Shown: positions 6,923-14,890 of the stretch, one piece after another | How positions within the stretch are numbered: the first letter of the stretch is position 1 | Layout: each line of letters opens with the position of its first letter | Assembly (NCBI GenBank): GCA_020217115.1 | Contig: JAIWOA010000091.1 | Coordinates: forward strand, 1-17,125 | DNA length: 17,125 nt | Direction of reading: 5' to 3' | Source: Calditerrivibrio sp. | Lineage (GTDB): Bacteria > Chrysiogenota > Deferribacteres > Deferribacterales > Calditerrivibrionaceae | Notes under the pieces: model-generated | The model's database searches: none | The model's input: the letters and a program-made list of their open reading frames with translations, nothing else | Told to the model about the DNA's origin: nothing | Position numbers and translations under genes: made by a program

Positions 6923-6951
6923 TTGACAGAAAACTGAGATAAAGGTATATT
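6923..6951 (+). promoter_or_regulatory. Near-consensus promoter of tRNA-Ser
   Basis: Perfect TTGACA (6923-6928), 17-bp spacer, TATATT (6946-6951, 5/6 match). The mature tRNA begins 14 bp further, leaving a very short leader. This is the strongest promoter in the window by consensus match. Confidence 0.8.
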
Positions 6952-6965
6952 TAAAATTCAATGTT

Positions 6966-7057
6966 GGAGAGATGGCCGAGTTGGGTCGAAGGCGCTCGAT
7001 TGCTAATCGAGTGTACCCTTTAAAGGGGTACCAAGGGTTCAAATCCCTTTCTCTCCG
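6966..7057 (+). tRNA. tRNA-Ser, anticodon GCU
   Basis: A complete class II tRNA. The acceptor stem GGAGAGA (6966-6972) pairs with TCTCTCC (7050-7056), and G7057 is the discriminator. The anticodon stem CTCGA/TCGAG (6995-6999, 7007-7011) encloses loop TTGCTAA with anticodon GCT at 7002-7004, reading AGC and AGU. A long variable arm, built on GTACC pairing with GGTAC around 7013-7032, is diagnostic of serine identity. The T arm AAGGG/CCCTT has loop TTCAAAT. The 3' CCA is not encoded. A near-consensus promoter precedes it, and no terminator separates it from the lipoprotein gene 28 bp downstream. Confidence 0.97.
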
Positions 7058-7085
7058 TTTCTAAAACTTTTTAGGAGTTAATTTT

Positions 7086-7619
7086 ATGAAAAAATTTATC
7101 CTTCTTAGCTTCATTATTTATCTATTATTAATTTTTGGTTGCTCTCAAAACACCGTTAAAGAAGATCAAAAAAACGATTCCAAACAAAATAACCAGGTAA
7201 CATCTCAGCCTACCTCTGCAGATAACACCCCAGTAAACCCCCATGGCGATGGTTCCATGCAGCCAAAGCAACCTAAGCAGATCGTAGTACCCGAGAGCGT
7301 TAGTAAGAAATTTAAAGCAGTAGAAATAGAAATCAAAGATAAAAATACAAATAAAGTTACAACGGTAAAAGCCAGTATTGGACAAAAAACATCAGTCCCA
7401 AACACAGATATAACTATTTTTGTTGAAGCTTACCTCCCAGATTTCAATATGGGAACTGAAAACATCACCTCAGCATCTGATGAAGAAAAAAATCCAGCGG
7501 TCAAAATATTGGTTGAAACTAAAGAAAACAAACATGAAGGGTGGATATTCAAAAACTTTGACATCCATAAAATAGAGGATCCTAACTACGATTTTAGTTT
7601 AGTTGGTGGTGTTAAATAG
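7086..7619 (+). CDS. DUF2155-like lipoprotein
   Basis: The N-terminus (MKK, hydrophobic 4-17) ends in a lipobox-like IFGC with Cys19, so the protein is probably lipid-anchored in the envelope. Residues 20-65 are a low-complexity Gln/Asn/Pro/Ser/Lys linker. The folded part (about 68-176) starts VPESVSKKFKAVEIEI and runs through SVPNTDITI, EAYLPDF, ENITSAS and GWIFKNF. I associate this pattern with DUF2155, a family of unknown function; the assignment is from memory. AGGAG (7073-7077) supports ATG 7086. It lies 28 bp behind tRNA-Ser with no visible terminator between, so it may be expressed from the tRNA promoter. Its last 21 bp overlap the end of the convergent ThiE-like gene. The Phe at position -2 of the lipobox is unusual. 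Confidence 0.82.
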   Translation: MKKFILLSFIIYLLLIFGCSQNTVKEDQKNDSKQNNQVTSQPTSADNTPVNPHGDGSMQPKQPKQIVVPESVSKKFKAVEIEIKDKNTNKVTTVKASIGQKTSVPNTDITIFVEAYLPDFNMGTENITSASDEEKNPAVKILVETKENKHEGWIFKNFDIHKIEDPNYDFSLVGGVK

Positions 7620-8156
7620 ATTTTTAATATGCGGGAGATCTTCTAATAACGAGATCCCCGCTATACCTGAATACCCCAAACCGATAATCCGAGAACAGTT
7701 GCTTGCTTTTATACCTCCAAGAGCAAAGACCTTTTTGCCAATATTTCTTACATCTAATGGACCAAGAGGATTAACTTTGTAATCTTTCTTTGTCCAGAAT
7801 ATGGGACTTAATGTAAAATAATCAGCTTCAATCTCTTCTATTTCCTTTAAACTATGGGCAGAATAACCAACAATTAATCTATTAAATTTCCCCTTTATAA
7901 TCTCCGGTTTTATTGAATTTGCCCCTAAATGGACACCATCAAACTCACAAATTGATGCTATGTCAGCTCTCTCAGATAAGAATAGTTCCTTATCTGGAAG
8001 CATCCTTCTCAACTTTCTACACAATTCTATAACTATTTTTGCGTCTACATCTTTTATTCTAAACCATAAAGTATCTGCATAATTTGATGCTTCGTATGCA
8101 ACCTCAAACAAACTATTATAATACGTTTTATAATCCAGAATAAAGATAATCTTCAT
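7599..8156 (-). CDS. ThiE/TenI-like TIM-barrel protein
   Basis: A 185-aa protein of the thiamine phosphate synthase/TenI superfamily. Recognisable segments are FRIKD (Arg33, Lys35), DGVHLG (73-78), GYSAHS (97-102), the DYFTLSPIF loop (112-120), ALGGI (145-149) and GYSGIAGIS (161-169). The segment usually containing Asn-Asp of the pyrophosphate/metal site reads LSERAD here (Ser61-Glu62), and the loop after SPIF is WTKKDYK rather than the PTxTK-type loop. True thiamine phosphate synthase activity is therefore uncertain; a TenI-like or other role is possible. At 185 aa it is shorter than typical ThiE (about 210). It starts 4 bp after glnE as the last gene of the minus-strand chain, and no thi genes are nearby. 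Its 3' end overlaps the convergent lipoprotein gene. Confidence 0.78.
   Translation of the reverse strand: MKIIFILDYKTYYNSLFEVAYEASNYADTLWFRIKDVDAKIVIELCRKLRRMLPDKELFLSERADIASICEFDGVHLGANSIKPEIIKGKFNRLIVGYSAHSLKEIEEIEADYFTLSPIFWTKKDYKVNPLGPLDVRNIGKKVFALGGIKASNCSRIIGLGYSGIAGISLLEDLPHIKNLFNTTN
7631..7661. other. Strong hairpin in the convergent gene overlap
   Basis: GCGGG-A-GATCT (7631-7641) pairs with AGATCCCCGC (7652-7661): ten base pairs with one bulged A and a ten-base loop. It begins 11 bp after the lipoprotein stop and lies inside the coding end of the ThiE-like gene. No T-run follows on either strand, so it is not a textbook intrinsic terminator, but it could stabilise 3' ends or help stop convergent transcription. 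Confidence 0.5.
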
Positions 8157-8160
8157 GATA

Positions 8161-10992
8161 TTATAAACCTTTTTGTTGTTCCATAATCCTATTAAATACC
8201 CCCCTTACAACTCTTCTACTATCATCTATCTGACTAAATAGCTTGTCAGTATCCTTAAAATGTAAAAATCTACATATCTTACCCAACATCTCTTTATCCT
8301 TTGGTAATCTGGAAACTGTTTTATTATCATATATTCTAATAATATTTTCTAAGTTTCTAAAAAATACATAATTGTTGTGTATGGTATAGAAATCCCTAAC
8401 CTTTATCAGACCATCCTCCAGAAGATTGTGTAAAAAATCATGGCTGTTTCTCACTTTTAAATTATCAAAATCTCTCCCATACTTAAGCTTAAACATCTGA
8501 ATAATAAACTCAACATCAATTATACCACCAGATCCTGATTTTATATCATACAGATCATAGGGTTCCCCCTTTTCCTTCTGTATCCTCATTCTCATATCAA
8601 ATATCTCCTGAATCTCCTCTGATCCTATAGTCTTTTTATATATCACCTCATCAACAATTTCATCAAACTTTTCTTTAAGTTTGCTTCTCTCATTTATAAC
8701 CCCAGCTCTCAGTAGTGCCTGTTTCTCCCATAGCATAGCCTTATTGTACTGGTATTCGGTAAATGATTTTAGAGTAGTAACTAAAGCTCCTTTTGCACCA
8801 CTTGGCCTAAGCCTCATATCAATTGAATATAAAAATCCATAAACTGTAGGAGTCGCAAGATAAGATATAACTTTCTGTACTAACCTTGAAAAAAACTCCT
8901 GATTACTTTTTTCACCCTTATCTGTAACACCTTCATCCTCATACAAAACAATTAGGTCAAGGTCTGACCCAAAGCTCATCTCCCCACTTCCAAGCTTACC
9001 CATGCCTAAAATTAAATATTCACATACTCTATTGCTCCTGTTCATGGGTAAACCCATTTTATCAACCAACCTATCATACTCCCTCTGAAATGCAAAATTG
9101 ACAACACCCTTAGCAAGTTCTGTGAGTGACTTACCACATTTTATTACATTCATCTCAGAATTGAGATAGGCATATACCACATTAAAAAATAGCTCCTGAA
9201 ATTTTTTTCTGGTCAGATTGTATTCAAATTCCTCATCATCCATCTTTTTTACATCATTAACAAAAATATTAAAGATATCTTCAGAAGAGTAATCCCAACT
9301 TCTTGGATCATAGATGTAGTCCAGTAGATTCCTGTTTTGTAGTATCAAATTTGAAAGATAATTACTATAATCTATTATGGTTAAGAGTTTTTTTAAAATC
9401 AATGGAGAGGATGAAAATATATCATAGAATAGGTAAACTGTATCTGGTCTCATAAAAAAACGCTCAAAGAAGTTTAACACTTTAGCTGGATTCTCAAGAG
9501 ATTTTATTTCAGAGAGTATTATTTCTATGAGTTTTAGCAAAAGATTTGTTTCTGATTGCCCCCTCATGCGTCCACATTTTTTGGTAACCATCTTACTCGT
9601 AATTTGAGCTACCTGTTCTGGATTTTTAAAACCCTCATTGGCAAAATATTCCTTCAGGTCATCAACCTCAAGCTCCTCATCTGTTATGATTACTGATAAA
9701 GACTGTTTCTCCTCTGAAATGATAGAACTAAATATCTTATTAACCTGTGATGTAACCATCTCATAAGTTTTGTAAAATTCCTCTCTATTTTCAAACCCAC
9801 ACCTTTCTATGTAAAGTTCAAATCTATCGGATGACTCAGGGATAACATGTGTCTGCTGTTCATTTTCTATTTGAGCCATATGTTCAAGTTTTCTCAGAAA
9901 TCTATAGGAATCGGATAAAATTTTTGCTTCATCCACTGTTAATATTCCATACTTCTCTAATAGTTCTATTGATATCAGGCTATTTCTGTCATATACCTCA
10001 GGCTTCTTTGGATAATTTAATATCTGTAGTGCCTGGATGGTAAACTCAATCTCCCTTATACCACCATAACCAAGCTTAACATCTTTCCTGTCACCCTTCA
10101 ACCTAACTCTGCCAGCTATCTTCCCTTTTACATCCAATAGATCATTTATAAGCTTATAATCTATAGTTCTCCTAAAGATGAAAGGTCGTACATTTTTAAG
10201 CAATTTTTCCCCTACTTCAACATCCCCAGCAACTGTTCTCCCCTTAAGAAGCATCATCCTTTCCCAGCTCTGTCCATATATTTCATAATAGGTTTCATAG
10301 CTTCTAAGGGGCATAGCAAGGGGGCCTCTATCACCATCTGGGCGAAGCCTTAAATCAACACGATATACAAATCCATCATTTGTTCTTTCATTTATATAAT
10401 ATCTGATCTTCTCTCCAAGTTTGACAAAAAACTCATGGTTTGATATCACTCCAACTCCATCAATACCTGTAGTTTTACCTTTCTCTGTATTGTAAACATA
10501 CATCAGATCTATATCTGAACTAAAATTCAGTTCCCACCCACCAAGTTTACCAAGTCCAATTACAGCAAAGCCAACAACATTGCCACTATCATCAAGGGGG
10601 GTTCCATATCTGGAGGTAAGAAATTTATAGGCATATCTGTAGGCTATTTCTATAGTTGCTGAAGCAAAAGCAGATAAATTACCAGTAATCTCTTCTACTC
10701 TGCTTTTAAAATATAATTCTTTGATAGATATAATAATATATTCCAAAAATTTGAACCTTCTCAATTGGCGCATGAATATATCTTCCCCCATTTCCATAAC
10801 ACCCATATCGAGAAGCTCCTGCAATATTACATCTCTCGTTCTATCTGTATCAATCTTTTTTATAGCTTCTTCTACAAGACTAAAATCATTATTTATACGA
10901 TTTCTAAGGAAAATTGAATGTCTAAGAACAGGTTCAATTTTTATAAAATCTTCTTTACTTAGTAGACTCTCCAGATCATTTATCTTCTCCAT
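8161..10992 (-). CDS. glnE: Bifunctional glutamine synthetase adenylyltransferase/deadenylase
   Basis: Adds or removes AMP on glutamine synthetase in response to PII and glutamine, tuning nitrogen assimilation. Both nucleotidyltransferase domains are intact. The N-terminal deadenylylating domain has GLGKLGG (146-152), SDIDL (Asp160, Asp162) and RVDLRLRPDG (211-220). The C-terminal adenylylating domain has GMGKLGSGEMSFGSDLDL (663-680, Asp677/Asp679) and DMRLRPSG (725-732). Each is followed by the family's helical regulatory segment with a conserved Gly-Gly-Ile-Arg/Ile-Glu/Asp-Ile/Val-Glu-Phe stretch. The length of 943 aa is normal. ATG 10992 has GGAAGTG upstream and overlaps the end of the histidine kinase by 17 bp, implying coupled translation. 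Neither glnA nor glnB lies in the window. Confidence 0.96.
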   Translation of the reverse strand: MEKINDLESLLSKEDFIKIEPVLRHSIFLRNRINNDFSLVEEAIKKIDTDRTRDVILQELLDMGVMEMGEDIFMRQLRRFKFLEYIIISIKELYFKSRVEEITGNLSAFASATIEIAYRYAYKFLTSRYGTPLDDSGNVVGFAVIGLGKLGGWELNFSSDIDLMYVYNTEKGKTTGIDGVGVISNHEFFVKLGEKIRYYINERTNDGFVYRVDLRLRPDGDRGPLAMPLRSYETYYEIYGQSWERMMLLKGRTVAGDVEVGEKLLKNVRPFIFRRTIDYKLINDLLDVKGKIAGRVRLKGDRKDVKLGYGGIREIEFTIQALQILNYPKKPEVYDRNSLISIELLEKYGILTVDEAKILSDSYRFLRKLEHMAQIENEQQTHVIPESSDRFELYIERCGFENREEFYKTYEMVTSQVNKIFSSIISEEKQSLSVIITDEELEVDDLKEYFANEGFKNPEQVAQITSKMVTKKCGRMRGQSETNLLLKLIEIILSEIKSLENPAKVLNFFERFFMRPDTVYLFYDIFSSSPLILKKLLTIIDYSNYLSNLILQNRNLLDYIYDPRSWDYSSEDIFNIFVNDVKKMDDEEFEYNLTRKKFQELFFNVVYAYLNSEMNVIKCGKSLTELAKGVVNFAFQREYDRLVDKMGLPMNRSNRVCEYLILGMGKLGSGEMSFGSDLDLIVLYEDEGVTDKGEKSNQEFFSRLVQKVISYLATPTVYGFLYSIDMRLRPSGAKGALVTTLKSFTEYQYNKAMLWEKQALLRAGVINERSKLKEKFDEIVDEVIYKKTIGSEEIQEIFDMRMRIQKEKGEPYDLYDIKSGSGGIIDVEFIIQMFKLKYGRDFDNLKVRNSHDFLHNLLEDGLIKVRDFYTIHNNYVFFRNLENIIRIYDNKTVSRLPKDKEMLGKICRFLHFKDTDKLFSQIDDSRRVVRGVFNRIMEQQKGL

Positions 10993-12007
10993 AAATCACT
11001 TCCGGTAAAAATATTTTAAAAGATGTAAAAACCCCCTCTTCACTTTCTACTTCAACAAAACCTCCAAAATCCTTTACCGCCAGTTTTACCATTGCAAGGC
11101 CAAGACCTGAACCATGTTTTTTGGTGGTAAAAAAGTTATCGAACACTTTATTAATTATATTTTTTGGAATACCAGGACCATTGTCTGTAACAGTAATTTT
11201 TATAAAAGAAACCCCTCCTATCTCTGTTCTTTCTGTAGAAATATGGATATGACCCTGATTGCCCCCTATTGCATCCACTGAATTTAGGCAAAGATTAAAT
11301 ATGACATTTGTAAATCTACTACTCATTATCTTGACAACTGCATTCCTTGCCATATCTGTAAGACTTATAGTTACATTTCTCGGCAGTATCCTTTCAATAA
11401 TCTCCAGATCCTCAGCTAAAAGCTCAGAAATAACCACATCTTCCAGCTCAAGGGAACGATCCCGTGCAATGTTTAATACATGTTTAACAAAATTATTAGA
11501 GTCGGCTATTATATCCTCCACTACACCACTGTAGGCTATTACCTGTTCAATACTGCTTGACTGTTTGATCAGTTTTAAGTAAAGCTTTATATTGCTGAGA
11601 ATATTTTTGAAATCGTGGGCAAAACCAACTGCCATAGCACCTATTGCTTCCTGTTTCTGTGCTATACAAAACTGCTTCTCAATCTCCTTTACATCAGAAA
11701 TATTCCTTAAGATAGTCATTTTGAGTTTTCTACCAAAACCAGTATCAAAAATCTGGGAACTTATCTCAAACTCCATATTCTTACCGTTTGATAGAGTCAT
11801 GGTAATTTCCCCACAATTTATGCAACTTTCTGAATGAAAATTGTAGATCTTATTTACTATTCTTGCATCCTTTATTACGTTGCTTAAGGAGCTATAACCC
11901 TTAAAATAAACAGATGCAGCATTGTTCATATTTTTGATCAGACCGGTATTATCATGAATAAATATCATATCAGGAATCAGATTAAAAATCTTTTTATAAT
12001 AATTCAT
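10976..12007 (-). CDS. Soluble PAS-domain sensor histidine kinase
   Basis: A 343-aa kinase without transmembrane segments, hence a cytoplasmic sensor. An N-terminal PAS domain covers about 5-108 (IPDMIFIHDNTGLI, ending TILRNISDVKEIE) and carries a Cys62-x2-Cys65 pair, similar to cysteine pairs I recall in other PAS kinases. The dimerisation/phosphorylation helix has the H-box around His131 (GFAHDFKNIL). The ATPase domain has an N-box at Asn242 (NLCLNSVDAI), TDNGPGI (274-280) and GSGLGLAMVKLAV (299-311). No response regulator is adjacent. It overlaps glnE by 17 bp and follows iorB by 7 bp. The architecture is like NtrB (soluble PAS plus kinase core), and glnE coupling makes nitrogen sensing attractive but unproven. 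The start has only a weak upstream ribosome site. Confidence 0.93.
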   Translation of the reverse strand: MNYYKKIFNLIPDMIFIHDNTGLIKNMNNAASVYFKGYSSLSNVIKDARIVNKIYNFHSESCINCGEITMTLSNGKNMEFEISSQIFDTGFGRKLKMTILRNISDVKEIEKQFCIAQKQEAIGAMAVGFAHDFKNILSNIKLYLKLIKQSSSIEQVIAYSGVVEDIIADSNNFVKHVLNIARDRSLELEDVVISELLAEDLEIIERILPRNVTISLTDMARNAVVKIMSSRFTNVIFNLCLNSVDAIGGNQGHIHISTERTEIGGVSFIKITVTDNGPGIPKNIINKVFDNFFTTKKHGSGLGLAMVKLAVKDFGGFVEVESEEGVFTSFKIFLPEVIYGEDK

Positions 12008-12014
12008 ATATAAA

Positions 12015-12605
12015 CTATTTCAATCTATTCTGCCCAATTTCGAGACCTTTTCTAAAAACCAATATATTTGTCTCTATAGTCTTTTTAGGAACTTTGAAAC
12101 TGATTGCCTTCTCCCAATTTTCTTTGGAAAATGGAAGAAAAACAGACAAAAAACCGAGCATTACGACACCCACCCCACGTGGATTACCCAGATTTTTGGC
12201 AACCTCAAAGGCATCAAACTCGTAACTCTTTTTGAAATTTTTTTTATACAAGTTTATATCCTTATCTGGATAAAGTTCAGCATCATTTATTATACTTGAA
12301 GGTATTATTTTCTGGGCGTTAGAAATCAAAATTGTCTTTTTGGAGACAAACTCCATATATCTTAAAAATTCCATCCTTTCGAGGGAAACTACATAATCAG
12401 CATCACCTAAAGATATAGTCGGAGAATAAACCTTTTCACCTATTCTGACATGGCTGACTACACTACCACCCCTCTGAGCCATCCCATGAACTTCAGACTT
12501 TTTTACATCGGTATTCTCCAATAGAGCAGTCTCACAAATTATATCGCTGGCAAGGACAGAACCCTGACCCCCAACACCAATAACCAATATATTATAACTT
12601 TTCAT
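12015..12605 (-). CDS. iorB: Indolepyruvate:ferredoxin oxidoreductase, beta subunit
   Basis: The gamma-type (KorC/PorC-like) subunit that, with IorA, oxidatively decarboxylates aryl pyruvates such as indolepyruvate to aryl-acetyl-CoA, reducing ferredoxin; cytoplasmic. GVGGQGSVLAS (10-20) and SEVHGMAQRGGSV (37-49) are family signatures. The C-terminal part includes NPRGVGVVMLGFLS. At 196 aa it is the usual size. Its ATG overlaps the iorA stop by one base (TAATG), and GAGGGG in the iorA end serves as RBS, so the two subunits are translationally coupled, as expected for a 1:1 complex. Confidence 0.95.
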   Translation of the reverse strand: MKSYNILVIGVGGQGSVLASDIICETALLENTDVKKSEVHGMAQRGGSVVSHVRIGEKVYSPTISLGDADYVVSLERMEFLRYMEFVSKKTILISNAQKIIPSSIINDAELYPDKDINLYKKNFKKSYEFDAFEVAKNLGNPRGVGVVMLGFLSVFLPFSKENWEKAISFKVPKKTIETNILVFRKGLEIGQNRLK

Positions 12606-14338
12606 TATTTACCCCTCTGATTTATTGCACCAAATCTGCACACTTTTATACATAAACCACAACCAGTACATATAGATTCATCTATATAAGCTCGTTTTTC
12701 ATTTTTTAACCAAGAAATGGCAGGGCAACCTATTTTTGTACATGCTCTGCAACCTGTACATTTATCCTTATCTATATAAAATGGACTGGCAATAACTGTT
12801 CTATCGGCAAAAATACAAGGCCTATTTGTAATAATTACACTAAGCTCTTCTGAATCAACCTCTTCTTTTATAACCTTCAAACACTGATCAACATCAAAAG
12901 GATCTATACGCTGTACTCTCTTTATCCCTATACCCTTGCATAACTCAAGAATATCAACCTTTGGAGCAGGTTCACCTATAATGCTTATACCTGTAGCTGG
13001 ATTTGGCTGGTGGCCTGTCATACCTGTTATGGTATTATCAAGGATAATAACAGTACTTTGACCTCTGTTATAGAAAGAATTAAGTAAACCGTTAATACCT
13101 GTGTGTAAAAAAGTTGAATCCCCTATCACTGCAACAGATTTTTTAGCATATTCACCATTAGAACCCTTATCTATTCCATGAGCCATAGATACGGAAGCAC
13201 CCATACAAACCGTAGAATGTATAGCACTAAGGGGTGGAAGCAGACCAAGGGTATAGCAACCTATGTCACCAGATACATATAACTTCAACTTATTTAATGC
13301 ATAAAATATACCTCTGTGGGAACAACCTGCACACATTGATGGAGGCCTACCGGGTAGATTTTCAACAGTTGATACCTTAGGTAACTTTTTATTGAATAGT
13401 TTCCTCACTTCATCGGTGGAAAGCTCCCCTAAAAAGGATCTATCTAATTTCCCAAGCTTAATACCCCTACTTCTTAATTCAGTCTCAATAATATTATCAA
13501 GCTCTTCAACAACATAAAGTTTCTTTACCATCTTTGAAAACTTTTTAATGAGATTTAAAGGGAGAGGCCATACCATACCAAGCTTTAAAATGGAAGCTTC
13601 TGGAAGAGCCTCCTTTACATAATTGTAGACTACACCAGAACATATAACCCCTACCTTGTCAGAACCCTTCTCAATCCTATTTATATCAGATTCATCAGAA
13701 AAGATTCCAAGTTCTATCAATCTCTTTTCAACAATTTTATGCCTCTCCCTTGCATTTGCAGGGACCATAACCCATTTTGGGATGTTTGTCTCAAGACCTT
13801 TCGATTCAACCTCAACCCTATCAGCAATTGATACAACACCTGCACCATGGGATAGCCTTGTACATGATCTTAGCAAAACAGGGGTACAAAATTTCTCCGA
13901 TATCTCCATTGCTCTACCAACAAATTCTTTAGCCTCTTGACTGTTTGAAGGCTCAAGCATTGGAACCTTTGCAAATCTGGCAAAATGTCTACTATCCTGT
14001 TCATTTTGGGAACTAAACATATTAGGATCATCAGCCACTAAAATAACTACTCCACCATTGACCCCTGTGTAACTCAATGTCATAAGTGGATCAGCAGCTA
14101 CATTCAAACCAACATGCTTCATGCATGTCATTCCCCTCACACCTGACTGGGAGGCTCCAATAATTACCTCAAGAGCCACTTTTTCATTTGATGCCCACTC
14201 ACAATATATCTCTTTGTATCCTTTAGCAACATCGGTAATTTCTGAGCTTGGAGTACCTGGGTAGGAGCTGATAACCTTTACTCCAGCCTCATATGCCCCC
14301 CTTGCAATCGCTTCATTTCCACTTAATATAACCTTCAT
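12605..14338 (-). CDS. iorA: Indolepyruvate:ferredoxin oxidoreductase, alpha subunit
   Basis: The large thiamine-diphosphate subunit of IOR, degrading or (reversibly) making aromatic amino acids through aryl pyruvates with ferredoxin as electron carrier. The N-terminal pyrimidine-type domain starts LSGNEAIARGA and SSYPGTPSSEI. The cofactor-binding motif begins GDSTFLHTGINGLLN (406-420) and ends ILDN (432-435). MCAGCSHRG (335-343) precedes it. The C-terminal ferredoxin domain has Cys527, 530, 533, 538 and Cys557, 560, 563, 567 for two [4Fe-4S] clusters; the slightly irregular first spacing (C-x2-C-x2-C-x4-C) is what I know for IorA. It has 577 aa, full length. GGGAG sits 7 bp before ATG 14338. 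It starts 3 bp after the membrane-anchored protein gene. The small ferredoxin at 334-504 is a candidate acceptor (inference). Confidence 0.97.
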   Translation of the reverse strand: MKVILSGNEAIARGAYEAGVKVISSYPGTPSSEITDVAKGYKEIYCEWASNEKVALEVIIGASQSGVRGMTCMKHVGLNVAADPLMTLSYTGVNGGVVILVADDPNMFSSQNEQDSRHFARFAKVPMLEPSNSQEAKEFVGRAMEISEKFCTPVLLRSCTRLSHGAGVVSIADRVEVESKGLETNIPKWVMVPANARERHKIVEKRLIELGIFSDESDINRIEKGSDKVGVICSGVVYNYVKEALPEASILKLGMVWPLPLNLIKKFSKMVKKLYVVEELDNIIETELRSRGIKLGKLDRSFLGELSTDEVRKLFNKKLPKVSTVENLPGRPPSMCAGCSHRGIFYALNKLKLYVSGDIGCYTLGLLPPLSAIHSTVCMGASVSMAHGIDKGSNGEYAKKSVAVIGDSTFLHTGINGLLNSFYNRGQSTVIILDNTITGMTGHQPNPATGISIIGEPAPKVDILELCKGIGIKRVQRIDPFDVDQCLKVIKEEVDSEELSVIITNRPCIFADRTVIASPFYIDKDKCTGCRACTKIGCPAISWLKNEKRAYIDESICTGCGLCIKVCRFGAINQRGK

Positions 14339-14341
14339 AAT

Positions 14342-14890
14342 TTACTCCCAGTTAACTATACTTGCTATAAGTCTTGTATTTAATGTACTATTATCAAGAA
14401 ATCCCAATTGTTTTTTGTCCTGCAGTACTAACCTGTATTTCCAAATAGTTCCAAGCTTACCGTTCTCTTTATACTGCGCAATATCTACCTTCTCTCCAAG
14501 ATCGTAAAGTATGCTATCTGCAAATTCTTTGTAATCTCCTGAAACTTTCTTCAGATATTCCTTCCCTTTGGGGCTACCTATGCCAGCAAGGATTACACCA
14601 CCTCTGTAATAACAATAGTCCTTCATTCCAGAAATATTCTCACAGGTTTTTATATATTTTTCTAAAATCTCCTCCGTTACCATTCCACTATTGAGCTTAT
14701 ACTCGTATTCACCTAATTTATTCATATCGGCAATCTTAGTGTTATCTGAATACTGCTTTATGCCATAAATCCCCAAACCTATCAAGATCACAGAGATTAA
14801 AACCCCAACAATCCTTTTAAAATTCCTATTGATATAGGATTCTACCTTATCAATGGCAACTTCTTGATTACTCAAATCATGTTTAGACAT
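14342..14890 (-). CDS. Single-pass membrane protein of unknown function (YfgM-like layout)
   Basis: A 182-aa protein with a basic cytoplasmic N-terminus, one transmembrane helix at about residues 27-44 (RIVGVLISVILIGLGIYGI) and a helical extracytoplasmic part. The layout recalls YfgM-type tetratricopeptide anchors, but I see no convincing repeat consensus, so this is a resemblance only. Cys83 and Cys93 flank GMKDY and could form a disulfide outside the cytoplasm. The longest frame starts at TTG 14893. GGAGG, about 6 bp before the adjacent ATG at 14890, makes that ATG the better start. It overlaps the PHP gene by 8 bp and precedes iorA by 3 bp, so it is co-transcribed with both, though no functional link is apparent. 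Confidence 0.8.
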   Translation of the reverse strand: MSKHDLSNQEVAIDKVESYINRNFKRIVGVLISVILIGLGIYGIKQYSDNTKIADMNKLGEYEYKLNSGMVTEEILEKYIKTCENISGMKDYCYYRGGVILAGIGSPKGKEYLKKVSGDYKEFADSILYDLGEKVDIAQYKENGKLGTIWKYRLVLQDKKQLGFLDNSTLNTRLIASIVNWE

